64,000 bases of DNA from Aliidiomarina soli (GCF_003986975.1 NZ_PIPO01000001.1:372001-436000); one strand, 5' to 3'; counted from the first letter of the stretch, positions 9,468 through 17,381 are shown. Notes: generated from the sequence alone by a model not told the origin. Program-made: numbers and translations.

Positions 9468-10715
9468 ATGCATAAACCGACCGCTGGCTGGCACGCCGAT
9501 ACCATCGCAATTCATGGTGGCGAAGCGCCGCAGGATCCACACGGTGCGTTAGTGGCGCCGCTGTATCAGACTTCGACCTTTGTTTTTGACAGTACCCACC
9601 AGGGTGGTCAGCGGTTTGCCGGCGAAGAAGCTGGTTATATTTATTCTCGTTTAGGCAACCCCACTGTCAATCAGCTGGAGCAGCGTATTGCTGAGTTGGA
9701 AGGCATGCAGGCGGGGGCCGCAGCGGCGACTGGTATGGGCGCAGTCGCGGCGACGATGATGGCTTTTTTACAGCAAGGTGACCATGTGGTGGCCTCGGAC
9801 GCTATCTATGGTTGTAGTTTTGCTTTGTTTGATCATTTGTTTCGTCGCTTCGGTGTCGAGGTCAGCTTTGTCGATATGAGCGATCTGGAGCAAACCAAAG
9901 CGGCCTTTCGTGACAACACCCAGCTGGTGTTTCTGGAAACCCCTGCCAATCCACATCTAAAGCTGGTTGATATTGCCGCGGTCAGCAAACTTGCACATCA
10001 TCACAAGGCCCGTCTGGTGGTCGACAATACCTTTATGACCCCGCTACTACAGCGACCGGGTGAGTTCGGCGCGGATCTGGTAGTGCACAGCGCGACTAAG
10101 TACCTCAATGGCCATGGTGATGTGGTTGCCGGACTGGTTACCGGGCGTAGCGAAGACATTGAGCTGATTAAGTTCACCACCTTAAAAGACATGGGCGCGA
10201 CCATGTCGCCGCATGATGCCTGGCTGATTTTGCGCGGCCTGAAAACCTTGCCCGTGCGAATGCAGCGGCATTGCGAAAATGCGCTGGCAGTGGTGGCCTT
10301 TCTGCAGGAAATGCAGCCGGCCGGCATGATTAGCCGGTTGTATTTTCCGGGGGTTAACCAGGATGAGCAAAGCAGTCATGAGAGTGACTTGCTACAGACC
10401 CAGATGAAAGCCGCTGGTGCGGTCATCGCCTTTGATATGAGCGATGGCTTTCGCGCCGCGACCCGACTGCTCGACCAACTCAGCATGATCAAGTTAGCGG
10501 TTAGCCTGGGCGACGCCGAGAGCCTTATTCAGCACCCCGCATCGATGACACATTCGCCGCTAACGCCGGAAGCCCGCGCTGCCGCAGGTATCGGTGATGG
10601 CCTGGTGAGGCTGTCAGTCGGCTTAGAGCACGCGGACGATATTATTACGGATTTGCGTCAGGCCTTTACTTCGCTGAAAAAGGGCGCTGAAAACACCGCA
10701 CTGAATACCGATTAA
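9468..10715 (+). CDS. megL: Methionine gamma-lyase (PLP-dependent)
   Basis: Cleaves L-methionine to methanethiol, 2-oxobutyrate and ammonia in the cytoplasm. The 415-residue protein belongs to the Cys/Met-metabolism PLP family. All residues I know from the Pseudomonas putida enzyme fall at the same numbers: Y59 and R61 (phosphate binding from the partner subunit), Y114, C116 (in IYGCSFAL), the PLP lysine K211 in SATKYLNGHGD, and K240-D241. C116 and K240-D241 separate gamma-lyases from cystathionine lyases and synthases. It sits between the psp terminator and phhA; a TyrR-like site begins at its stop codon. Cystathionine or homocysteine lyase activity is the alternative. Confidence 0.9.
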   Translation: MHKPTAGWHADTIAIHGGEAPQDPHGALVAPLYQTSTFVFDSTHQGGQRFAGEEAGYIYSRLGNPTVNQLEQRIAELEGMQAGAAAATGMGAVAATMMAFLQQGDHVVASDAIYGCSFALFDHLFRRFGVEVSFVDMSDLEQTKAAFRDNTQLVFLETPANPHLKLVDIAAVSKLAHHHKARLVVDNTFMTPLLQRPGEFGADLVVHSATKYLNGHGDVVAGLVTGRSEDIELIKFTTLKDMGATMSPHDAWLILRGLKTLPVRMQRHCENALAVVAFLQEMQPAGMISRLYFPGVNQDEQSSHESDLLQTQMKAAGAVIAFDMSDGFRAATRLLDQLSMIKLAVSLGDAESLIQHPASMTHSPLTPEARAAAGIGDGLVRLSVGLEHADDIITDLRQAFTSLKKGAENTALNTD

Positions 10716-10733
10716 TGGAACTTTAAGTTTACA
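10716..10733 (+). promoter_or_regulatory. TyrR-box-like site upstream of phhA
   Basis: TGGAAC-N6-TTTACA matches the TyrR box TGTAAA-N6-TTTACA at 10 of 12 defined positions and keeps the essential G and C 15 bases apart. It begins right after the megL stop, about 110 bases before phhA. A short inverted repeat GCACTC/GAGTGC follows at 10734-10749, without a T-run. The tyrR gene is 1.4 kb away. Binding is inferred. Confidence 0.6.
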
Positions 10734-10841
10734 GCACTCCGCCGAGTGCAGTTTGCCAGGGTGCAGCAGACTCGGCTAACGTGAGTTCTAAGTACAGCGA
10801 CAGCACGCGACTGTCAGCAACAACAGACAACAAGGTGCAAC

Positions 10842-11648
10842 ATGGCTAAGAAGCAAACTCAGTATGTATCCCGTGAACCTGACGAGCAGGGCATCATTCA
10901 CTGGAGTGACGAGGAAAATGCCGTTTGGCGTGACCTGGTGGAACGCCAGCTGAAACTCATGCCCGGTAAAGCCTGTGATGAGTATATGGAAGGTCTGCGT
11001 TTAATTGATTTCCCCCGTGATCGTATTCCTCAACTGGGTGAAATCAATAAAGTGCTGGGCGAAACCACTGGCTGGCAAGTGGCGCAGGTACCTGCGTTGA
11101 TCCCGTTTGACGAGTTCTTCCGTTTGCTGGCGAATAAGCAGTTCCCGGTTGCGACTTTTATTCGTACCCGTGAAGAATTTGATTACCTGCAGGAGCCGGA
11201 TATATTCCATGAGATCTTCGGTCACTGTCCGCTGCTAACTAACCCTGCGTTTGCCGAATTTACGCATATGTACGGTAAGCTGGGTTACGCGGCGACGCCG
11301 AAAGAGCGGGTTTATCTGGCCCGGCTGTACTGGTTTACAGTTGAGTTCGGCTTGCTGAAAACGAAAGATGGACTGCGTATTTATGGCGGCGGTATTCTTT
11401 CTTCGCCGGGCGAAACCGATTACTCAGTTAACAGCGACACCCCTGAGCGTCACCCGCTAACGGTGCTGGATGCACTGCGCACGCCATACCGAATTGATAT
11501 TATGCAGCCGCTGTATTACACCATTGAGTCCGTCGATGAGCTGTTTAAAATAGCCGATATGGACATCATGAGTATGGTCCATGAAGCGATGGAGCTGGGC
11601 TTGTACGAGCCGAAGTTTCCGCCGAAAGAAAAAAATGACGCCGCGTAA
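10842..11648 (+). CDS. phhA: Phenylalanine 4-monooxygenase
   Basis: Non-haem iron, tetrahydropterin-dependent hydroxylase that turns phenylalanine into tyrosine, the entry step of this catabolic block. At 268 residues it is a monodomain bacterial enzyme lacking the regulatory ACT domain of animal enzymes. Iron ligands are visible as H123 and H128 in DIFHEIFGHCPLL and E168 in YWFTVEFG. A ribosome site CAAGG precedes the ATG. phhB follows after 36 bases, forming an operon. Confidence 0.96.
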   Translation: MAKKQTQYVSREPDEQGIIHWSDEENAVWRDLVERQLKLMPGKACDEYMEGLRLIDFPRDRIPQLGEINKVLGETTGWQVAQVPALIPFDEFFRLLANKQFPVATFIRTREEFDYLQEPDIFHEIFGHCPLLTNPAFAEFTHMYGKLGYAATPKERVYLARLYWFTVEFGLLKTKDGLRIYGGGILSSPGETDYSVNSDTPERHPLTVLDALRTPYRIDIMQPLYYTIESVDELFKIADMDIMSMVHEAMELGLYEPKFPPKEKNDAA

Positions 11649-11684
11649 ACAAGCAAACTATTTATTTAAACAACAGGACTACCA

Positions 11685-12035
11685 ATGAGCGATTTAAAGA
11701 ACCAAACCTGTGAAGCCTGTCAGGCTGATGCTCCCGCAGTGTCTGACCAAGAGCTGAAAGAACTCATGCGCGAAATCCCGGAGTGGGCACCAGTCAGCCG
11801 CGATGGTGTGATGCAACTTGAGCGTGCCTATAAATTTAAGAACTTTAAGAAAGCCTGGGCGTTTCATGAGCTGGTGGCGCAGATGGCCGAAGATGAGTTT
11901 CACCATCCGACCCTGACCCTGGAATGGGGTAAGCTGACCGTGACCTGGTGGACCCATGCTATCAAAGGGCTGCACCGCAACGACTTTATTATGGCAGCGA
12001 AAACCGACGCTTTACTGGAAAAGCTGGATAGTTAA
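11685..12035 (+). CDS. phhB: Pterin-4a-carbinolamine dehydratase
   Basis: Dehydrates the 4a-hydroxytetrahydropterin released by PhhA so the cofactor can be recycled. The 116-residue protein shows the family pattern [20 protein letters not shown], with two adjacent histidines and a third in the TH motif, followed by [12 protein letters not shown]. The N-terminal CEACQADAP stretch is usual in proteobacterial PhhB. It is the second gene of phhAB and is followed by a strong terminator. Confidence 0.94.
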   Translation: MSDLKNQTCEACQADAPAVSDQELKELMREIPEWAPVSRDGVMQLERAYKFKNFKKAWAFHELVAQMAEDEFHHPTLTLEWGKLTVTWWTHAIKGLHRNDFIMAAKTDALLEKLDS

Positions 12036-12058
12036 CTCCGCCTTTCTACATTTATCGC

Positions 12059-12095
12059 AAGCAGCAATCTGTCGGTCGACAGTTGCTGCTTTTTT
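12059..12095 (+). terminator. Rho-independent terminator of phhAB
   Basis: Outer stem AAGCAGCAA / TTGCTGCTT and inner stem CTGTCG / CGACAG, with a single bulged T and a 2-base apex, end in a T-run (12090-12095). The long hairpin lies 24 bases after the phhB stop and partly overlaps the promoter region of tyrR. Confidence 0.9.
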
Positions 12096-12106
12096 GTTGC
12101 TGCCCC

Positions 12107-12124
12107 TGTATAATTTTTTTTACA
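12107..12124 (+). promoter_or_regulatory. tyrR promoter -10 overlapped by a TyrR box
   Basis: TGTATA-ATTTTT-TTTACA matches the TyrR box TGTAAA-N6-TTTACA at 11 of 12 positions. Within it, TATAAT (12109-12114) is a perfect -10 element preceded by TG. The start codon of tyrR is 24 bases downstream. A regulator bound here would block its own promoter, the autorepression arrangement known for E. coli tyrR. Confidence 0.7.
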
Positions 12125-12147
12125 CTTTTTAGCCGCGCTGAGAACCT

Positions 12148-13698
12148 ATGCGTTTAGAGATTACCTGCCAGGACCGTCTTGGCTTATGCCAGGAAGTCCT
12201 TGCCATTTTGCGAGAAAATGAAATCGATTTGCGGGGCATTGAAGTCGACCCCATCGGTAAGATTTTCCTTAATTTTCCAGCGATGGAGTTTGCTGATTTC
12301 CAGGCACTGATGCCTAAGATCCGCCGTATTCCCAACGTCGAAGACGTAAAAACCACGTCATACATGCCATCAGAGCGAGAGCACTACGAGTTTAATCTGT
12401 TGCTAAGCACCTTGCCCAACCCGGTTATTTCGGTCGACGCAAAAGGACACATTGACGTTATCAATGCAGCGGGTGCAGCCTTGCTGACCACCGATAAGAA
12501 CGCATTAAAAGGCGAATTGGTGGATGACTGGCTTGGCGGCTTTTCGATTCAACGCTGGCTCGAGCGTAAACCGACCGAGGCCGATAACGCACAGGTTAAA
12601 TGTGGTCGCTCCAGCTACTATGCCAATCTATTCCCGATCTGGCTTACCGACGATGAAGGTGAACCCATTTTTGCTGGTGCCGTGATTCATTGTCAGTCCG
12701 AACCGATTGCAGTGCCGTCACTGAGTAGCCCGACCGCTGCCGCCTTCGCCGGGATCCTGACCCAGCACACGGGGATGCGCAAAGTGCTCAAAGATGCAGA
12801 GCGCATGGCCAGTCTGGATGTTCCGCTGTTGATTGAAGGCGAAACCGGGGTCGGTAAAGAACTTCTCGCGCGGGCCTGCCATAAAGCCAGTCGGCGTGGC
12901 GATAAGCCCTTTTTGGCGGTGAACTGTGGTGCTTTGCCTGACAACGTGGCAGAAAGCGAATTATTTGGGTACGGCGCGAGTATTTTTGATAACCATCCAG
13001 ATGGTAAGAAAGGGATTTTCGAGCAGGCGGCAGGTGGTGTCGTGTTGCTTGATTCGGTCGCTGACATGTCGCGCGAGTTGCAGGCAAAGCTGTTGCGTTT
13101 TATTCAGGATGGCACCTTTCGCCGGATTGGCGAAGAGGCTGAAGTGACAGTTGATGTGCGGGTTATTTGCTCAGCGCGTGGCGCTTTAATTGACCGCGTT
13201 GAGTCCGGTGATTTTCGTGAAGACCTGTATTATCGTCTGAATGTGCTGAACCTGATGCTGCCGCCATTGCGCGAACGCCGTGGTGATATTCTGTTACTTG
13301 CAGGGCACTTCCTGCAACAGGCCTGTCAGCGCCTGGGGAGACCTTTAGTCGGTCTTAGCAGCGGGGCGCGTAACCTGCTTAATCAGTACAGCTGGCCGGG
13401 CAATATTCGTCAGTTAGAGAATACTCTGTTTCGCGCTGTATCCATGCTTGAAGGGGAGCAGCTTGAGGCCAGTGATATTCAGTTGCCGGAAGCACCGCCC
13501 CTGGCTTCAGGGATTGATATCGATCTTGAGCAGACCTCACTGGAAGAGGCGGTTAAAACGTTCGAAGCAAGCCTCTTGCGACGCCTTTATCCGAATTACC
13601 CCAGTACCCGCCAGCTGGCACGAAAACTGGGCTTAAGCCATACCGCCATCGCCAATAAACTGCGCGAGTACGGAATTGGCAAACAACGAAAAAGCTGA
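12148..13698 (+). CDS. tyrR: Aromatic amino acid regulator TyrR
   Basis: Transcription regulator responding to tyrosine and phenylalanine, 516 residues, close to E. coli TyrR (513). The order is: ACT domain (1-75, starting MRLEITCQDRLGLCQEVL), PAS domain (about 78-185), AAA+ domain (about 205-430) with intact Walker A GETGVGKE (231-238), and a C-terminal helix-turn-helix (STRQLARKLGLSHTAIANKL). The sigma-54 contact loop GAFTGA is absent; its place holds YGASIFDNHP. The Walker B acidic pair is DS (302-303) where most relatives have DE. It is therefore expected to work with sigma-70 and possibly with weak ATPase activity. Genes of aromatic catabolism flank it on both sides. Confidence 0.94.
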   Translation: MRLEITCQDRLGLCQEVLAILRENEIDLRGIEVDPIGKIFLNFPAMEFADFQALMPKIRRIPNVEDVKTTSYMPSEREHYEFNLLLSTLPNPVISVDAKGHIDVINAAGAALLTTDKNALKGELVDDWLGGFSIQRWLERKPTEADNAQVKCGRSSYYANLFPIWLTDDEGEPIFAGAVIHCQSEPIAVPSLSSPTAAAFAGILTQHTGMRKVLKDAERMASLDVPLLIEGETGVGKELLARACHKASRRGDKPFLAVNCGALPDNVAESELFGYGASIFDNHPDGKKGIFEQAAGGVVLLDSVADMSRELQAKLLRFIQDGTFRRIGEEAEVTVDVRVICSARGALIDRVESGDFREDLYYRLNVLNLMLPPLRERRGDILLLAGHFLQQACQRLGRPLVGLSSGARNLLNQYSWPGNIRQLENTLFRAVSMLEGEQLEASDIQLPEAPPLASGIDIDLEQTSLEEAVKTFEASLLRRLYPNYPSTRQLARKLGLSHTAIANKLREYGIGKQRKS

Positions 13699-13700
13699 CC

Positions 13701-13718
13701 TGTAAAGATTTCAGAACA
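13701..13718 (+). promoter_or_regulatory. Weak TyrR-box-like site, distal
   Basis: TGTAAA-N6-AGAACA has one perfect half and keeps the G and C 15 bases apart (9 of 12 consensus positions). It starts 2 bases after the tyrR stop, 33 bases (about three helical turns) from the next box, in the tyrR-hpd gap. A weak box beside a stronger one is common in TyrR-controlled promoters. Inference. Confidence 0.4.
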
Positions 13719-13725
13719 GCCATGA

Positions 13726-13759
13726 AGGGGTAGTGTAAACTAATGCGTACACTACCCCT
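13726..13759. promoter_or_regulatory. 12-bp palindrome containing a TyrR box, upstream of hpd
   Basis: Perfect 12-base arms AGGGGTAGTGTA and TACACTACCCCT flank a 10-base centre. Inside, TGTAAA-CTAATG-CGTACA (13734-13751) has TyrR-box geometry and 10 of 12 consensus bases. The symmetry extends beyond the box, so it may also be a hairpin that ends tyrR transcription, but no T-run follows. It is about 240 bases upstream of hpd. Confidence 0.6.
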
Positions 13760-13782
13760 GATTACAGGCTACTCTCCTCGTA

Positions 13783-13800
13783 TGTAAACATATCTATCCA
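13783..13800 (+). promoter_or_regulatory. TyrR-box-like site, proximal to hpd
   Basis: TGTAAA-N6-TATCCA has one perfect half, 10 of 12 consensus positions overall and the required G/C spacing. It is the third such site in the 289-base tyrR-hpd gap. The rest of that gap (13801-13929) holds a T-rich stretch and a short AGTAC/GTACT repeat but no promoter I can assign with confidence. Confidence 0.45.
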
Positions 13801-13929
13801 GTTAGCCTTTTTTTTGCGCGTCTGGTAGTACCTCCTCAGTACTGGCACTTCCTACCTACAGAAGATACAACTAGGCTGACTATTCGAATTAAAAACGGCT
13901 TGGCTAAGGCCAGTCCGCACAACTGATAT

Positions 13930-13977
13930 GTGACAACAAACGTGACAACAATCGTGACAACAATCGTGACAACAAAG
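13930..13977 (+). repeat. Four tandem 12-bp repeats in the hpd leader
   Basis: The 10-base block GTGACAACAA begins at 13930, 13942, 13954 and 13966, an exact 12-base period (unit GTGACAACAAWS). The array ends at the ribosome-binding site of hpd (AAAGAGG, 13974-13980), 8 bases before the ATG. Copy number could change by strand slippage without altering the ribosome-site spacing. The sequence is rich in CAA, a feature seen in unstructured, well-translated leaders. Confidence 0.9.
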
Positions 13978-13987
13978 AGGTTTCCCC

Positions 13988-15067
13988 ATGAGCGACAAGA
14001 CTATTAATCCATTAGGCACTGACGGATTTGAGTTCGTTGAATACACCGCAGCTGATCCTAAGGGTATTAACGATTTAAAAGAGCTGTTCACCTTGTTCGG
14101 CTTTACCGAGGTCGCTAAGCACCGTCGTAAAGATGTCTGGCTGTACAAGCAAAATGACGTCAACTTTATCGTCAATGCACAACCGTCATCACAGGCCGAA
14201 GAATTCGCCCGTGAACACGGACCAAGTGTCTGTGGTATGGCATTCCGCGTTGCTGACGCCAATGTTGCGATGAAGCATGCACTGGCCAATGGCGCGAAAG
14301 AGTTCCGCCCCGATGTCGGCGCAATGGAGCTGAATATTCCGGCGGTCTATGGCATCGGCGAAAGTGCGCTGTATTTTGTTGACCGTTATAAAGACGGCAA
14401 AAGCATCTACGACGTCGACTTCCAGTTCTATGACAACTGGGAAGCAGAGATGGACAAAAACAGTGCCGGTATGGACTACGTCGATCACCTGACCCACAAC
14501 GTATTCCGTGGCAACATGGACGTATGGGCTGGTTTCTACGAGCGTATCGGTAACTTCCGTGAAGTACGTTATTTCGATATCGAAGGTAAGCTGACTGGCT
14601 TGCTGAGCCGCGCTATGACCTCGCCATGCGGGAAAATCCGCATCCCAATCAACGAATCACATGACGACAAATCACAAATTGAAGAATACCTGCGCGAATA
14701 CAAAGGCGAGGGCATCCAGCATATCGCTCTGAGCACAGACGATATCTATAACACGGTACGCAGCCTGCGTGACAAGGGCATGGAATTCATGAGCACGCCA
14801 GATACTTACTACGACAAAGTGAACGAGCGTGTTGAAGGCCATACAGAAAGCCTCGACGACCTGCGTGATCTGCGTATCCTGATTGATGGCGCGCCAATGA
14901 AAGACGGTATCCTGTTACAGATCTTTACTAAGACGGTGATTGGCCCGGTATTCTTTGAAATCATCCAGCGTAAAGGCAACGAAGGCTTTGGCGAAGGTAA
15001 CTTCAAAGCGCTGTTTGAATCGATTGAAGAAGATCAAATTCGTCGTGGAGTGTTAAGCGATGCGTAA
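13988..15067 (+). CDS. hpd: 4-hydroxyphenylpyruvate dioxygenase
   Basis: Converts 4-hydroxyphenylpyruvate to homogentisate using Fe(II) and oxygen. The 359-residue protein has two VOC-type halves and closely resembles the Pseudomonas enzyme. Iron ligands are visible at H167 (DHLTHNVFRG), H245 (GIQHIAL) and E324 (GPVFFEIIQRKG); the C-terminal GFGEGNFKALFESIE helix is complete. It is the first gene of hpd-hmgA-fahA and overlaps hmgA by 8 bases. It makes the pyomelanin precursor if HmgA is lost. Confidence 0.97.
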   Translation: MSDKTINPLGTDGFEFVEYTAADPKGINDLKELFTLFGFTEVAKHRRKDVWLYKQNDVNFIVNAQPSSQAEEFAREHGPSVCGMAFRVADANVAMKHALANGAKEFRPDVGAMELNIPAVYGIGESALYFVDRYKDGKSIYDVDFQFYDNWEAEMDKNSAGMDYVDHLTHNVFRGNMDVWAGFYERIGNFREVRYFDIEGKLTGLLSRAMTSPCGKIRIPINESHDDKSQIEEYLREYKGEGIQHIALSTDDIYNTVRSLRDKGMEFMSTPDTYYDKVNERVEGHTESLDDLRDLRILIDGAPMKDGILLQIFTKTVIGPVFFEIIQRKGNEGFGEGNFKALFESIEEDQIRRGVLSDA

Positions 15068-16193
15068 GTGGATTTCATTTCCTCAGAAACAGGGGACTGC
15101 ATCGCGCCAGGCGCATGCAGACTTCCCTGAGGAAGCGATATATGAGCGGGAAGCGGGCCGTAGTGGCTTCTTCGGTCCCGCCACCCACTTTCATCACCAA
15201 CATGCACCAACTGGCTGGAGCGACTGGCAAGGCCCGTTGCGTCCGCGCCTGTTTGACTTTAACCAGCTCAAAGACATCAACCCGGCGTCACCCTGGGCGG
15301 TGCCAACCTTGCTGCACAATGCGCATTGTAAGTTCCGCCTGTGGGACATCAGCGAGCCGATGAAAAAGCTCGCGCGTAATGCCGACGGTGATGACCTGTT
15401 GTTTATTCATGACGGTAGCGCTGAGCTGTTTTGTGACTATGGCCACATGAGTCTGCGCGATGGGGATTACGTGGTCATTCCACGGTCTACCAACTGGCGT
15501 TTGGTGCCGAATGAGCAAATGCGGATTCTGATGATTGAGGCCACCAACAGTGCCTATCAGCTGCCCGATAAAGGCTTAGTCGGTAACCATGCGATCTTTG
15601 ATCCGGCGGTGCTTGATGTGCCGGAAATCAATGAGGCCTTTAAAGCACAGTACAGCGAAGACGAATGGCAGGTGGAAGTGAAACGCCATGGTGAAGTGTC
15701 CGTCGTGACCTTCCCCTACAACCCACTGGATGCCGTTGGCTGGCATGGTGATTTAGCCCCGGTGCGTGTTAACTGGCGTGATATCCGACCGCTGATGAGC
15801 CATCGTTATCATTTACCGCCGTCGGCGCATACCACCTTTGTCGCCGACCGTTTTGTGGTTTGTACCTTTGTACCGCGGCCTATCGAAAGCGACCCCGGCG
15901 CGCTCAAAGTACCTTTCTATCACAACAATGACGACTATGATGAAGTCTTGTTCTATCACGCTGGGGATTTCTTCAGCCGCGATAATATTGATCGCGGTAT
16001 GGTAACCTTTCACCCAGCGGGCTTTACCCATGGTCCACACCCGAAAGCCTTTCAGGCAGGGCGTGAGCACAAGAAAAAATTCACTGACGAAGTCGCTGTA
16101 ATGCTGGACACCCGTGATTCATTGTCAGCCGGCCAGGCCGCTGATGGGGTGGAGAATCCAGACTATGTCTACAGCTGGCAGGAGAAAAAATAG
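15060..16193 (+). CDS. hmgA: Homogentisate 1,2-dioxygenase (short bacterial type)
   Basis: Opens the ring of homogentisate to maleylacetoacetate with a mononuclear iron in a cupin fold. At 377 residues it is shorter than the 430-445-residue enzymes of Pseudomonas and animals, but similar to forms in other marine gammaproteobacteria. Likely metal ligands are H288 and E295 in YHNNDDYDEVLFYH and H324 in FTHGPHP; N-terminal FHHQHAPTGW and central HDGSAELFCDYGHM are cupin-like. It overlaps hpd by 8 bases and has GGAG upstream of its ATG. fahA follows after 3 bases. Confidence 0.9.
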   Translation: MRKWISFPQKQGTASRQAHADFPEEAIYEREAGRSGFFGPATHFHHQHAPTGWSDWQGPLRPRLFDFNQLKDINPASPWAVPTLLHNAHCKFRLWDISEPMKKLARNADGDDLLFIHDGSAELFCDYGHMSLRDGDYVVIPRSTNWRLVPNEQMRILMIEATNSAYQLPDKGLVGNHAIFDPAVLDVPEINEAFKAQYSEDEWQVEVKRHGEVSVVTFPYNPLDAVGWHGDLAPVRVNWRDIRPLMSHRYHLPPSAHTTFVADRFVVCTFVPRPIESDPGALKVPFYHNNDDYDEVLFYHAGDFFSRDNIDRGMVTFHPAGFTHGPHPKAFQAGREHKKKFTDEVAVMLDTRDSLSAGQAADGVENPDYVYSWQEKK

Positions 16194-16196
16194 TTT

Positions 16197-17219
16197 ATGA
16201 AGTTAGCAACCTATAGAAATGGCAGTCGCGATGGTCAACTGGTCGTTGTCAGTAAAGATCTAAAACGGGCGGTGATGGTGCCGGAAATCGCACCGACGAT
16301 GCAGTACGCGCTGGATCATTGGGATGACGTTGAACAGAAGCTACGTGAAAGCTACATGGCGCTGAACAACGGCAAATTCAGTGACGACATCGCCTTTCAT
16401 CAGGACGAGTGTGAGTCACCGTTACCGCGTGCGTACCAATGGGCTGACGGCAGCGCGTATGTAAATCACGTGGAACTGGTACGTCGGGCACGTAATGCCG
16501 AAATGCCAGAAAGCTTCTGGGAAGACCCGTTAATGTACCAGGGCGGTTCTGACTCGTTTTTAGGCCCGCGTGATAATATCGAGATGCCATCGGACGAGTG
16601 GGGCATCGATTTTGAAGGCGAAATCGCAATTGTTACCGGTGACGTGCCAATGGCCGTTAAATCCGACAACGCCGAGAAGTACATTCGCTTGGTAATGCTG
16701 GTGAATGACGTCTCGCTGCGTGGCCTGATCCCGGGCGAACTGGCCAAAGGCTTTGGCTTCTTCCAGTCTAAGCCCTCGTCAGCGTTTTCACCGGTCGCGG
16801 TAACCCCGGATGAGTTAGCGGATGCATGGAAAGAGAGCAAACTGCACTTGCCACTGCGCTCAACCTACAACGGTGAGCTGTTTGGTGAACCGAACGCCGG
16901 CGTTGATATGACCTTTAACTTCTCGCGCCTGGTAGAACACGCCGCGAAAAGTCGCCCATTAGCGGCAGGTTCAATCATCGGTTCAGGCACTGTGTCCAAC
17001 AAACAGGGCACCGATCACGGCAGCGCTATTTCAGAAGGCGGTGTCGGCTACAGCTGCATTGCCGAAGTGCGCATGATTGAAACCATCCGCGATGGCAAAC
17101 CAGCTACTGGCTTCATGAAATACGGCGACACCATTCACATGGAAATGCTCGACGCCAGCGGCCAAAGCATCTTCGGCTCCATCGAACAAAAAGTCGTCCG
17201 CTACGACGGGCCTGAATAA
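16197..17219 (+). CDS. fahA: Fumarylacetoacetate hydrolase family protein
   Basis: Expected to cleave fumarylacetoacetate to fumarate and acetoacetate, the last step of tyrosine degradation. The 340-residue protein has the FAH catalytic core: the metal-site segment DFEGEIAIVTGDVPM, then DVSLRGLIPGELAKGFGFFQSKPSSAFSPVAVTPDE, and GSGTVSNKQGTDHGSA. Its wording is that of the short bacterial FAH found beside hmgA. It follows hmgA after 3 bases. The next gene, maiA, is separated by 427 bases carrying two large hairpin repeats. Confidence 0.92.
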   Translation: MKLATYRNGSRDGQLVVVSKDLKRAVMVPEIAPTMQYALDHWDDVEQKLRESYMALNNGKFSDDIAFHQDECESPLPRAYQWADGSAYVNHVELVRRARNAEMPESFWEDPLMYQGGSDSFLGPRDNIEMPSDEWGIDFEGEIAIVTGDVPMAVKSDNAEKYIRLVMLVNDVSLRGLIPGELAKGFGFFQSKPSSAFSPVAVTPDELADAWKESKLHLPLRSTYNGELFGEPNAGVDMTFNFSRLVEHAAKSRPLAAGSIIGSGTVSNKQGTDHGSAISEGGVGYSCIAEVRMIETIRDGKPATGFMKYGDTIHMEMLDASGQSIFGSIEQKVVRYDGPE

Positions 17220-17233
17220 CCGGGCATTGGGGG

Positions 17234-17381
17234 AGCATGCAGGGATTGGCTTCTGTGGCGGCTGGCATATTCCCTGGCGGGGACGCCGTGAATACATCCC
17301 TGTAGGCTTGACGACAGCATCCATGCTGCCGACACCCCGCCAGGGAAACATGCCATCCGCCACGCGCCAATCCTGCATGCT
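17234..17381 (+). repeat. Long imperfect hairpin with conserved 52-base core, copy 1
   Basis: Arms 17234-17282 and 17335-17381 pair over about 46 bases with a few mismatches (outer AGCATGCAGG / CCTGCATGCT, inner CCCTGGCGGGG / CCCCGCCAGGG). They enclose a 52-base core (17283-17334) with ACGCCGTGAATACATCCCTG, TAGGCT and a small hairpin CAGCAT-CC-ATGCTG. The core recurs in reverse orientation in copy 2 while the arms do not. Short reading frames across it are artefacts of the symmetry. The family is not one I can name. Confidence 0.92.

Noticed and set aside
13843-13858. TGGCAC upstream of hpd as a sigma-54 -24 element
   Set aside because: No GC or TTGC at the -12 distance, and TyrR lacks the GAFTGA loop needed for sigma-54 activation.
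13930-13977. Tandem repeats as a CRISPR fragment
   Set aside because: 12-base period without spacers; no cas genes.
13852-14289. Minus-strand frame encoding CCHDCCHDCCH cysteine/histidine repeats
   Set aside because: It is the reverse reading of the 12-bp tandem array and the 5' end of hpd, without other coding signs.
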